A stretch of DNA of 13,229 nucleotides from CAYMUR01 sp964393615 (GTDB lineage Bacteria > Planctomycetota > Planctomycetia > Pirellulales > Pirellulaceae), in the NCBI GenBank assembly GCA_964393615.1, contig CAYMUR010000111.1, positions 1 through 13,229 of the forward strand, in the 5' to 3' direction. Shown piece after piece: positions 1 through 6,463 of this stretch. Position numbers and translations under genes: made by a program. Position 1 is the first letter of the stretch; every line of letters starts with the position of its first letter. The notes beneath the pieces were generated by a model. It had not been told where the DNA came from and did not search any database. It worked only from the letters and a program-made list of their open reading frames with translations.

Positions 1-1
1 A

Positions 2-154
2 TTCGCTGAAATCTATTTTGATCACTTCTATAGCATCCTGAGAATCAGGATGCAAGCTGGCCTGGTCCTAGATTCAATCGAAGAAAATAACCATTTTGCT
101 GATTTATATCCAACTGCAGCGATGAATATTTTCTACGACCATCTACGTGAATAG
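2..154 (+). CDS. C-terminal fragment of an unknown protein (5' end outside window)
   Basis: The frame is open from the left window edge for 50 codons and ends in TAG at 152-154. The peptide ends in ..AAMNIFYDHLRE and has a protein-like mix of acidic, aromatic and aliphatic residues (for example DSIEENNHFADLYPT). I do not recognise the family, and no domain can be named from 50 residues. It converges on the TauE-type gene with 99 bases between the two stop codons. A perfect 9-bp inverted repeat at 33-53 lies within the frame and reads SILRIRMQ; this is either a coincidence of the coding sequence or a hint that the segment is not coding. A competing minus-strand frame crosses the same bases but overlaps the permease gene and looks less natural. 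Coding status is moderately supported; function is unknown. Confidence 0.5.
   Translation, partial: FAEIYFDHFYSILRIRMQAGLVLDSIEENNHFADLYPTAAMNIFYDHLRE
33..53. repeat. Perfect 9-bp inverted repeat with 3-base loop
   Basis: The arms GCATCCTGA (33-41) and TCAGGATGC (45-53) are exact reverse complements around GAA. This is the tightest perfect hairpin I found in the window. No T-run follows on either strand, so it is not a standard intrinsic terminator. It lies inside the probable partial coding frame 2-154. It could be an operator, an RNA hairpin or chance. Confidence 0.55.
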
Positions 155-253
155 CCTCTTTCAAAACACTCAAAAGCATCCTTAAGCATCGTACCATTTC
201 CCTTCGATCCTCACGAACTACATTCATCATCATGGACCATCTCAGCCAGAGGG

Positions 254-973
254 TTACCCAACTAGTATCGAAGTACAAGAATGAGCCAATAACGACAGGC
301 CAATCATAATCAACACCACATGCAACCAACGGGCAAAATGAACGGCTAGCACACGCCCACTAAACCAACTACCTAATATCAATGCCACTCCTGCCATTGG
401 CAGTGAAAACAGATAAAACCAAAGAACCTGTTCTGTCAAACGATGACTCAACATGTGCCCCGCCACAATCAACACACTGGTAGGGACAAAAAACCCCTGC
501 AGGGTCGCCCGAAATGTGTCCGGCGGCCATTTTCGGAGCGTACCGTAGACCGCCAAGCACACACCGTGGGTGTTATACGCACCTCCAAGCATTCCGGCCA
601 GAAAACCGAACAACGGTGCTGTGGTATCAGTTGACAAACTTAAATTCCCTGGCCTGGCAAGCGAATAAATCGAAAACGCCAAAATCACGCTCGCCAAAAT
701 CACCTTGACCAACGCTTCGGGAATCGCTTCCAAGCAATAAAGGCCAATGGGAATTCCCACTAGTGACGCGACGATGAGTTGCCAGGCACTTCGCCATTCC
801 ACTTCACGCCACCCACGCACCAGCATTCCCATGGCAAGTGTTATCGACAACAACGCAATGAGCGGCGCGGCCACTTGCACACCGACAACCATCGTCAACA
901 GGGGCATCGCAACGAGTGCCTCTCCAAATCCGAATGTGGCGCGTACAAGACAGGCAGCAAATATAACTGCCAT
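254..973 (-). CDS. TauE/SafE-family membrane permease (sulfite/anion exporter type)
   Basis: The 239-residue protein is almost entirely hydrophobic, with about seven or eight membrane-spanning stretches, and belongs by pattern to the TauE/SafE (former DUF81) permeases. The two family repeats are visible: a glycine-rich first helix with GFGEALVAMPLL near residues 15-26, and an equivalent GFLAGMLGGAYNTHG near 123-137, the second half being a degenerate copy of the first. Members export sulfite, sulfoacetate or related small anions across the inner membrane; the substrate here cannot be read from sequence. The ATG at 973 is the only standard start, because an in-frame TAG lies about 24 codons upstream with no ATG, GTG or TTG between. 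No strong ribosome site precedes it. The next gene upstream on the same strand ends 356 bases away, so it probably has its own promoter. No sulfur-metabolism genes are nearby. Confidence 0.85.
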   Translation of the reverse strand: MAVIFAACLVRATFGFGEALVAMPLLTMVVGVQVAAPLIALLSITLAMGMLVRGWREVEWRSAWQLIVASLVGIPIGLYCLEAIPEALVKVILASVILAFSIYSLARPGNLSLSTDTTAPLFGFLAGMLGGAYNTHGVCLAVYGTLRKWPPDTFRATLQGFFVPTSVLIVAGHMLSHRLTEQVLWFYLFSLPMAGVALILGSWFSGRVLAVHFARWLHVVLIMIGLSLLAHSCTSILVG

Positions 974-1329
974 GATAATGCCAGTAAACTCCCAGGTTAC
1001 GTCAATAGCAAAAGTACCCTTGTCGTCATTTTGACAAAGTGCCTACGCAGTAAATCTACAGCCGGCCTGCGAGACGAACACATGCGGCGGGTAGGTGTTA
1101 CTGAACATCAATCAGCGGGTTGTTTTCAAAGCTTATGCACAGACACACATCATGATTCGGCGCAACTATCTGGCTTGACACATAGCCCCATTCATCCCCT
1201 TGTGCAAAACCATCATCTTTTTCTACCTGCGATGGCCAATCGTTCAGGAGGCCGCCCTGGGTAACAATCCGTCGCTGTCTGCCAACCGAAATTCAGGTAG
1301 ACTTCTATTCAACTTTTTGCATGTTCTTT
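974..1329. other. 356-base intergenic region upstream of the TauE-type gene
   Basis: This gap lies between the stop of the 397-residue gene and the start of the permease, both on the minus strand. It holds the start-less coding-like frame 1098-1292 (listed separately) and presumably the permease promoter, though I could not identify convincing -35 and -10 boxes. A weak 5-bp inverted repeat (TTGTC/GACAA, 1020-1037) lies about 47 bases upstream of the permease ATG. The plus-strand frames here look like antisense shadows. Confidence 0.5.
1098..1292 (-). pseudogene. Coding-like frame without a standard start; possible gene remnant
   Basis: On the minus strand a frame of 64 codons runs from just after a TGA (1293-1295) to TAA (1098-1100). 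It contains no ATG or TTG; the only standard start is a GTG at 1179-1181, which would give 27 residues. The translation looks like real protein, including the stretches GLLNDWPSQVEKDDGFAQGD, EWGYVSSQIVAPNHDVCLC and ISFENNPLIDVQ. Codons follow a purine-first pattern. In the same frame further upstream there is an ATG followed by two stops (a TAG and the TGA), just after the end of the 397-residue gene. This suggests a small gene broken by nonsense mutations, or the 3' remnant of a longer one. I do not recognise the family. It could still be chance. Confidence 0.35.
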
Positions 1330-2523
1330 CTACCCACAGAATACATCGATTCCCGCAGGTTCGGGCATTTCCTCGGTCACCTTCTTCCAGGTTGCTCCCA
1401 TCTCGCGCATCGGCTTAAAATTTTTCGCTTTATACGAAAACTCAAGATGGGGTGTCAGCAATGGACCTCGCTTCGTTCTGGAACGCATGTAGGCATCAAT
1501 CATTCCAGTAGTGAGCAATGTGCGTTCTACTGGGTAAGGCGCGCGACCAGTCCTGAAATGGTGCTGAATGGCATGGACAAGCGCTTTGAACAGGTTGCGA
1601 TTCATCCAAGGGCCTACATAGTAGCTGGTCGCCCTGGGCTTTCGGTCGCCCTGTATACGGCATGCAAAGTTCCACCTCATGTCACTTTTACCAACCGTAA
1701 ACATGGTAGCTTTCATCCCATCGACGTAACGAACCACGGCACCTCGTGAGGGTGACGACGTCTCACCCGGAATTTTCGTTAATGATTTCGGCGTTTTACC
1801 CAGTTCGGCAGCCATGGCTGATTCCGTAAGCCGACGCGACCAGTCATCTTTCCACAATTTGTCGCCCTCAATCGCTTCAATACTGGCAACCCCGGTTTCG
1901 CCGCCCAGACGTGACTCAACCTGTGATTGTAAATTTTCAAACGCATGAAAACCATAAGCTTCCATTTCTCCCCCATGAAGCGATACCGCTTCAATGATTT
2001 TTCGTCCTCGTGGCAGTTCCAACGGGGGCCTGCGTTGAGCCAAGGGAACAGAGCTGCCGGCCATTAACGGTATTCCAAGCTCTCGGCTCGTTTCCACCAT
2101 TTCCCGAGACCAGTCCCAACGATAACTCAAATGCTTGTCCACAAACATCGGCACGCTGCGGCCACTGGCACGCATTACATCTGTCACCTCGTCAAAGAAC
2201 CTTTTGCGCGGATACCTTTTCTGTCCAAGCCGGTTAAAACTGTAACGGCCATGTTCACCGATCAACAACACCGCATCGACATCAAGCCGTTGTTTACCAC
2301 GACACAAAGCTTCGGCAATCGTCGGATAGATACGAATCCCATAACGCTTGGCGACTCCACGTGACATGTCCCGCTTGGGGAACTGATCAACATACATGGA
2401 AACGACTCGTTGGTCCGGAACAATTTTTCGGCCATTGAACAAGTACGGTTCGAGAAAATTTTCTAGAATTACATGAGCGTGACTACGAGGACGAAAGCAT
2501 GTAACGACAGCAGCTATCTTCAT
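1330..2523 (-). CDS. Uncharacterised protein with features of the Gfo/Idh/MocA oxidoreductase fold
   Basis: The product has 397 residues if translation starts at the second ATG (2523): AAGGA lies exactly 6 bases before it, whereas the ATG at 2529 abuts the AAGGA. There is no signal peptide or membrane segment. The order of blocks resembles a diverged nucleotide-binding oxidoreductase: MKIAAVVT strand at the N-terminus, then DAVLLIGEHGRYSFNRLGQ (about 83-101), VPMFVDKHLSY (about 125-135, where Gfo/Idh proteins have their EKP lysine motif), and GIPLMAGSSVPLAQRRP (about 150-166). The C-terminal half carries PYPVERTLLTTGMIDAYM (about 329-346). The usual GxGxxG dinucleotide motif is absent, being replaced by TCFRPRSHAH. 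I recall similar hypothetical proteins from planctomycetes but no assigned reaction. An oxidoreductase-like or sugar-related role is inference only. It is isolated by 492 and 356 bases from its minus-strand neighbours. Confidence 0.8.
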   Translation of the reverse strand: MKIAAVVTCFRPRSHAHVILENFLEPYLFNGRKIVPDQRVVSMYVDQFPKRDMSRGVAKRYGIRIYPTIAEALCRGKQRLDVDAVLLIGEHGRYSFNRLGQKRYPRKRFFDEVTDVMRASGRSVPMFVDKHLSYRWDWSREMVETSRELGIPLMAGSSVPLAQRRPPLELPRGRKIIEAVSLHGGEMEAYGFHAFENLQSQVESRLGGETGVASIEAIEGDKLWKDDWSRRLTESAMAAELGKTPKSLTKIPGETSSPSRGAVVRYVDGMKATMFTVGKSDMRWNFACRIQGDRKPRATSYYVGPWMNRNLFKALVHAIQHHFRTGRAPYPVERTLLTTGMIDAYMRSRTKRGPLLTPHLEFSYKAKNFKPMREMGATWKKVTEEMPEPAGIDVFCG

Positions 2524-2528
2524 GGCCA

Positions 2529-2538
2529 TTCCTTGGTG
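2529..2538 (-). promoter_or_regulatory. Ribosome binding site that decides the start of the 397-residue gene
   Basis: Read on the minus strand, the sequence is CACCAAGGA followed directly by ATGGCCATG. AAGGA has zero spacing to the first ATG (2527-2529) and 6 bases to the second ATG (2521-2523), so the second is the likely initiation codon and the protein begins MKIAAVV. This is the clearest Shine-Dalgarno-like site in the window. Confidence 0.6.
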
Positions 2539-3015
2539 AAACAGTAACTAGATGACACACTGATTTTCATCAACAATAAGATACCGAAATGAATGATCTG
2601 AATTTACACGTTGCCAAGCCAATGTCAGCAATCGCCGGCGCACATTCACTCAACCTATTCCACAGCCACCTTTCCAATCACTGATAATCCTACTGGTTTT
2701 ACGCTATGCCCGGCAAGTGAGAACGCTTGTGCCGCAAGTTGTCACGATCTCTCCATAGAAAAAGACAACTCACTGACACACCAACCACCATTCAACGGAG
2801 CATGCCAACCGCATTCCGTCACAGAAACCCCTTCCTGCAAGGCGTTCCCAGGGTGAAACCATCGGCCAGATATTCCTGACAAACCAACACGGATTCCTGT
2901 CACCGGACCCTAACGGTTCGTGTTTTGGAAACAAACATTCCATCCATCCGGTCTCCGGCGACCATCACCGAGACTGGGTGCTTCGGAATCTGATTTTTTT
3001 AGGATCCCACGCCCA
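2530..3015. other. 486-base intergenic region, no supported gene
   Basis: This gap separates the end of surE from the 397-residue gene (both minus strand). Two short overlapping minus-strand frames exist: 2770-2943 (57 codons from ATG, rich in Trp and Cys) and 2742-2903 (53 codons from GTG). They cannot both be genes and neither matches anything I know. A near-repeat, ATTCCTGACA/ATTCCTGTCA, occurs at about 2872-2902, and an 8-base palindrome CGCCGGCG at about 2633-2640. A run of seven T at 2994-3000 has no convincing hairpin before it. The promoter for the 397-residue gene is expected here but was not identified. Confidence 0.5.
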
Positions 3016-3702
3016 CTAACAAACGGTCAACTGCGTCACCGCTATCTTGTCAGAAAAACAAATATCAACGTCAGAACCTGGATTTCGCGGGCGGTCCTGG
3101 TAGTTTCCCTGAAAGTGATATTGACCCTGCTGATATTGGTACTGAATGGGAACATGAGCGAGCTCCAGGGGGCAAGTCACCACCTGTGGACAAAGGGTCT
3201 TATCTTCAGGATCTGGAAAGTTCACATTCCAGAACATGCCAGATTTCCATGGCGAACTTGCCAGGCCCTCAAACAATTTTTGTACTTGTGGACATAATAT
3301 TTCCCAATCCACGGGCGTCCGATCCCGCCGGTATCGCGACCAGGCAATCGCAGGTTTGCCGAACAAAGCGGCCTCTCGCACTGCGGCAACCGTCCCAGAC
3401 ATGTAAACATCGACGCCCAAATTACCTCCAGGGTTGATTCCCGCCACTACCCAGTCCGTCGCCGGATTAATTTCAAGAAGTCCCAAGCGAATACAATCAG
3501 CGGGTGTCCCATCCACCCTGTACCGATGCGAACCTTCTTGCTCAACCTTTAGAGGACGTTGTGTCGTTACCTGGTGACCACATCCTGAGTGTTCTTCTGA
3601 TGGCGCTACCACCGTGACTTCGCCCCACGGGGCCAGAGCCCGCACCAATAGCGCTAAACCAGCAGCGTCAATGCCATCATCATTTGTTGCAAGAATTTTC
3701 AT
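3016..3702 (-). CDS. surE: 5'/3'-nucleotidase SurE (survival protein)
   Basis: SurE dephosphorylates nucleoside 5'- and 3'-monophosphates in the cytoplasm and is a divalent-metal enzyme. The 228-residue product carries the family signature throughout: N-terminal MKILATNDDG with metal ligands D8 and D9, the SGCGH loop with S39, GTPADC near 65-70, GINPGGN with N90 as the fourth metal ligand, and YMSGTVAAVREA near 100-111. The C-terminus keeps GSDVDIC, equivalent to the usual GTDVDA. I place the start at the ATG at 3702 rather than at 3729, because family members begin within a few residues of the first strand and the upstream ATG lacks a ribosome site. Length is slightly short for the family (about 245-260). 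It lies 148 bases downstream of the XdhC-type gene on the same strand. All catalytic positions look intact. Confidence 0.95.
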   Translation of the reverse strand: MKILATNDDGIDAAGLALLVRALAPWGEVTVVAPSEEHSGCGHQVTTQRPLKVEQEGSHRYRVDGTPADCIRLGLLEINPATDWVVAGINPGGNLGVDVYMSGTVAAVREAALFGKPAIAWSRYRRDRTPVDWEILCPQVQKLFEGLASSPWKSGMFWNVNFPDPEDKTLCPQVVTCPLELAHVPIQYQYQQGQYHFQGNYQDRPRNPGSDVDICFSDKIAVTQLTVC

Positions 3703-3762
3703 CGTCGCATATCCATCCTGAGCAATCATTGAAAATCGTAAAACCGTGTCACCAACACCAGG

Positions 3763-3790
3763 CCAGTGACTACACCACGCCAGTCACTGG
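3763..3790. repeat. Perfect 8-bp inverted repeat between xdhC-like gene and surE
   Basis: Arms CCAGTGAC (3763-3770) and GTCACTGG (3783-3790) are exact reverse complements around 12 bases. It lies in the 148-base gap between two co-directional minus-strand genes, about 60 bases before the surE start. No T-run follows in the direction of transcription, so it is not a standard terminator. An mRNA-processing hairpin, attenuating structure or operator are possible. Confidence 0.5.
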
Positions 3791-3850
3791 TTCGCTCCAT
3801 CTTGTTCAGCGGCGCAGAAACACAACTAATCACCGGTCGACATTAACACG

Positions 3851-4642
3851 CTATTTCCATACCCGGTCGCGTTCGGCAATGAGTTGAGCGGCAACGCTCA
3901 CAGCAATCTCACCCGGTTGATTGCTACCAATATCTAATCCAATGGGACAATGAAATTGTTCTGCCACATCGTGCGCAATGCCAGCCTCTTGCAATTCTCT
4001 TAAGAGCACTTTGCGTTTTGCACAACTACCGATAACCCCCAAGTAGGGAAATTGCCGGCCTTGTCTGAAAATTTCTTGCAGGATCGGTCGGTCCGTCTTG
4101 TGTCCCATCGTCATGCACAAGACAAACGCATGACTTGCCAGTTCACCGATACGGCTGGTGGGATCAGATTCACAAATGGCCGACAAATTTGGCGACTGGG
4201 GTAGACCAGCGATCCATTCCTGCCGTGGATCGAAACACTGGACACGGCAATCGAGCGTTATCAGGACTTGCATTAACGCCCGAGAAACATGGCCCGCACC
4301 AAAGACCACCACATTCCAGCGATGGTGGTTGCAAGCGTCAAAATATAACTTAACAGTACCACCGCAGGTCATCCCCACATCTGTTTGCAAATTCCATGCA
4401 ACCAGTGACGTCAAACTGGCATCCGGCTGTTCCAACATCTCCAGTGCATGGGCGATTGCATGGTGCTCGACGCGTCCTCCGCCAACGGTACCAAATTCAA
4501 GCCCCCTTTGGGAAACCAGCATTTTACTGCCGGCGTCTTGCGGTGTGCTGCCGACTGCCTCCACCAGCGTGACGGCTACAAACGGCTTACCACTTTCGGC
4601 AAGTTCGCCTAATTTTTCAATGTATCCGTGTGGCGTACTCAT
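3851..4642 (-). CDS. XdhC/CoxF-family molybdenum-cofactor maturation factor
   Basis: XdhC-family proteins bind molybdenum cofactor, promote its sulfuration and help insert it into xanthine dehydrogenase-type hydroxylases. The 263-residue product has both family domains. The N-terminal one shows GSTPQDAGSKMLV (about 31-43), GTVGGGRVE (51-59) and DVGMTCGGTVKLYF (88-101) with the conserved Cys-Gly-Gly. The C-terminal Rossmann domain starts VVVFGAGHVSRALMQVL (111-127) and continues with TMGHKTDRPIL, YLGVIGSCAKRKVL and IGLDIGSNQPGEIAVSVAAQ near the end. I start at the ATG at 4642; the preceding TTG at 4645 is in frame but unlikely. No Shine-Dalgarno is visible. It is first in the minus-strand block, facing the kinase gene across a 440-base divergent region. 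No molybdenum hydroxylase gene lies in the window, so its client must be encoded elsewhere. Confidence 0.92.
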   Translation of the reverse strand: MSTPHGYIEKLGELAESGKPFVAVTLVEAVGSTPQDAGSKMLVSQRGLEFGTVGGGRVEHHAIAHALEMLEQPDASLTSLVAWNLQTDVGMTCGGTVKLYFDACNHHRWNVVVFGAGHVSRALMQVLITLDCRVQCFDPRQEWIAGLPQSPNLSAICESDPTSRIGELASHAFVLCMTMGHKTDRPILQEIFRQGRQFPYLGVIGSCAKRKVLLRELQEAGIAHDVAEQFHCPIGLDIGSNQPGEIAVSVAAQLIAERDRVWK

Positions 4643-4796
4643 CAATCAACAGTATTTATTTTGAGTTTTAGGTTTCAGTGTTCAAATTTCCAATTCCCCT
4701 TCAGGCAGCCACGACTTATCGACCGTTTCTATAAAGATAAATCCATCAAAAAGGCGTTCACCGTTTAAATCATGTCCAAAGGATAGAGTCTTTTCT

Positions 4797-4812
4797 AGCC
4801 TGTCCACAGGCT
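4797..4812. repeat. Perfect 7-bp inverted repeat in the divergent region
   Basis: AGCCTGT (4797-4803) and ACAGGCT (4806-4812) are exact reverse complements separated by two bases; as RNA this would fold as a 6-bp stem with a UCCA tetraloop. The near-continuous symmetry suits a dimeric repressor site or a small hairpin. No T-run follows on either strand. Confidence 0.4.
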
Positions 4813-4844
4813 TCTTGCTCTGCCTTCCTTTCTAGCGTTACGAT

Positions 4845-4871
4845 CTTGACAGCGTTGAAAAACATGTCAAG
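4845..4871. repeat. Perfect 7-bp inverted repeat containing TTGACA
   Basis: Arms CTTGACA (4845-4851) and TGTCAAG (4865-4871) are exact reverse complements with a 13-base spacer. Centre-to-centre spacing is 20 bases, about two helical turns, which would fit a dimeric regulator. The TTGACA could double as a -35 element on either strand, but no clear -10 follows at 16-18 bases. Confidence 0.35.
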
Positions 4872-5082
4872 CCCCAACCGCCACTCGAAAATCACAAATA
4901 CATCAAACGTCCATTCCAACGACATTGCAATTCGGCACCTGTTGTCGCAAAATATTTTTCTTACCACCAATGTGCACTGTCGCTCTAGACTTGGCAAGCA
5001 GAAAGGGCCTAACATGGGCCAGTGACCGTTGGATTTTGCACAAGCATCCTCACTTCATCAGCATTGTATCAAACTCACACCG

Positions 5083-6222
5083 ATGCACTCCACCACTTTT
5101 TTTGATCTAGATGCCACCATTACCGGTGGTGGCAATCCAGTCAATCATCTACCAAATGAATTGGACGACGAATACTATTCGATCGTCGATGCAAGAGTTT
5201 TCAATTGGACGACCCACTATCACCTCGAACGCCCTGTGGGATCGGGAGGACAGGGCATTGTCTTTCTCAGTCACCGCCGCGGGGCGGACTCCTTTACCGT
5301 GCCCATCGCTGTCAAGGTTTTTTCACCGGAACGATATGCAGATGCAATAAGTTACGAGGGTGACATGCAACGAATCGGGCATATCGCAGCCAGCGTGGCC
5401 CAGATTCAACAGGAACATTTGTTAACCGTTCATGATTTTGTGGATCGTAGTCGGATCAGGTTGATGGTGATGGAATGGATCGATGGATACAACCTCTCGG
5501 AACTACTTGTCGATCGCACCCTGAATCGAATACGTGACCGGGTAAGTATCAAACGCTGGAAATATATCAACGAAGTAATCGTCACACCTGGACCGGTTCA
5601 ACCACGGTTGAAACCTGGAACGGCGGTTGCTATTGTGCGCGAATGCCTTGCGGCCTTGGCGGCCCTGCACCGTGAAGGAATTGTTCACGGCGACATTAAA
5701 CCTTCTAATATCATGGTCAAACGTACCGGAAATACCAAGATCGTCGATATCGGATCGGCTTTTGAAATAGAGGATCCACCACCGCGCCGGACGTGTACGC
5801 CCACCTATGCAGCCCCCGAAGTTCTCGACGGAGCCGAATGTTCTCCACGAAGCGACCTGGCCAGCCTGGGGTATGTGCTCATTGAATTGCTGTCAGGCCG
5901 ACCTCCTTTTGGAGGGACTACTTCATTCCGTGAATTGTTGGAAGCAAAACGGTCCTTGCCACAGCGGTTGGATTTTATTTTACCGGAAGAAGTTACCTGT
6001 AACGCGTTACTAATGAATTTCTGCCGCGGGCTGATCGCACCCGATCCCATGCGCCGCTTTCCCACCGCAGAAGATGCCGATTTACGCCAAGAAGGCGCAG
6101 CAGCTTTTCATCGCCAACTCGTGAAAGGTAATCTGTCATCGGAATATATTAACGACCTGAGAATCTGGCTTGAAGAATTGTGCGAATTGGATGACCTCCA
6201 AGGAACAAAACCAGCCCGTTAA
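5083..6222 (+). CDS. Soluble Hanks-type serine/threonine protein kinase
   Basis: The 379-residue product (from ATG 5083) is a single eukaryotic-like kinase domain with short flanks. Visible elements: glycine loop VGSGGQGIV (G53-G58), ATP-binding lysine in AVKVF (K78), catalytic loop HGDIKPSN (D204, K206, N209), metal-binding VDIG (D222, in place of DFG), APE (244-246), RSDLASLG (D258) and a helix I arginine in RRF near 324-326. HGD replaces HRD, so this is a non-RD kinase and may not need activation-loop phosphorylation. An insert of about 35 residues (VDRTLNRIRD.. to ..RLKPG, about 143-178) separates the first lobe hinge from helix E. There is no membrane segment and no sensor domain, so it is cytosolic. 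An in-frame TTG at 5029 would add 18 poorly protein-like residues; I prefer the ATG. It is co-directional with addBA, 241 bases upstream. Substrates are unknown. Confidence 0.9.
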   Translation: MHSTTFFDLDATITGGGNPVNHLPNELDDEYYSIVDARVFNWTTHYHLERPVGSGGQGIVFLSHRRGADSFTVPIAVKVFSPERYADAISYEGDMQRIGHIAASVAQIQQEHLLTVHDFVDRSRIRLMVMEWIDGYNLSELLVDRTLNRIRDRVSIKRWKYINEVIVTPGPVQPRLKPGTAVAIVRECLAALAALHREGIVHGDIKPSNIMVKRTGNTKIVDIGSAFEIEDPPPRRTCTPTYAAPEVLDGAECSPRSDLASLGYVLIELLSGRPPFGGTTSFRELLEAKRSLPQRLDFILPEEVTCNALLMNFCRGLIAPDPMRRFPTAEDADLRQEGAAAFHRQLVKGNLSSEYINDLRIWLEELCELDDLQGTKPAR

Positions 6223-6374
6223 GCGGATGTCATGTCAAAATAATCAATCCTTGCCACCCACTCATGCCCGTCGTTCACCGATGCAGCGAAGGCAGTTCGT
6301 GATTTCTCATTTGTTTCTACCTTGTGGTGACCTAACGTGTCACGCCGCTTCGTAAAAATATTCCTAAAAGGATT

Positions 6375-6393
6375 ACCTGACAGCCGGTCAGGT
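6375..6393. repeat. Perfect 7-bp inverted repeat in the addB leader
   Basis: Arms ACCTGAC (6375-6381) and GTCAGGT (6387-6393) flank AGCCG. It lies 70-90 bases before the addB ATG. The right arm overlaps the first copy of a direct repeat AGGTTCCG (6390-6397 and 6403-6410). A weaker 5-bp inverted repeat GTGAC/GTCAC is at 6327-6343. No T-run follows, so a terminator of the kinase gene is unlikely; an operator or leader hairpin for addBA is possible. No gene is supported in the rest of 6223-6463. Confidence 0.45.
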
Positions 6394-6463
6394 TCCGCGT
6401 TAAGGTTCCGATAATCGAATTGGTCAGTAACCCCTATCCAGTGTTTCACCGCGGATTCAGGCC

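Larger units (their letters stand above)
4643..5082. other. 440-base divergent region between xdhC-like and kinase genes
   Basis: Promoters for both directions should lie here, but I found no convincing -35/-10 pair. The sequence just before the xdhC start is AT-rich. Two perfect inverted repeats (4797-4812 and 4845-4871) are listed separately; the second includes a TTGACA hexamer without a matching -10. An 81-codon minus-strand frame (4770-5015) has no family resemblance and is probably chance. No RNA gene was recognised. Confidence 0.5.

Noticed and set aside
45..329. 94-codon minus-strand frame at the left edge
   Set aside because: It overlaps the 3' end of the permease gene in another frame and opposes the more natural frame 2-154.
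779..1264. 161-codon plus-strand frame
   Set aside because: It is antisense to the start of the permease gene and to the better coding-like minus frame 1098-1292; its composition (His, Ser, Thr, Arg rich) is typical of a shadow frame.
2742..2943. Two overlapping minus-strand frames of 53 and 57 codons between surE and the 397-residue gene
   Set aside because: They overlap in different frames, lack recognisable motifs and clear ribosome sites; left as part of the intergenic entry.
2941..3000. GTCTC/GAGAC hairpin followed by seven T as a possible plus-strand terminator
   Set aside because: The stem is only about 5 bp with a long loop, is some 20 bases from the T-run, and no plus-strand gene lies upstream.
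4770..5015. 81-codon minus-strand frame in the divergent region
   Set aside because: No family resemblance, no ribosome site, and it would occupy the region expected to hold both divergent promoters.
5029..5082. TTG start that would extend the kinase by 18 residues
   Set aside because: The extra residues are not protein-like for this family, and the ATG at 5083 leaves a normal N-terminal flank before the glycine loop.
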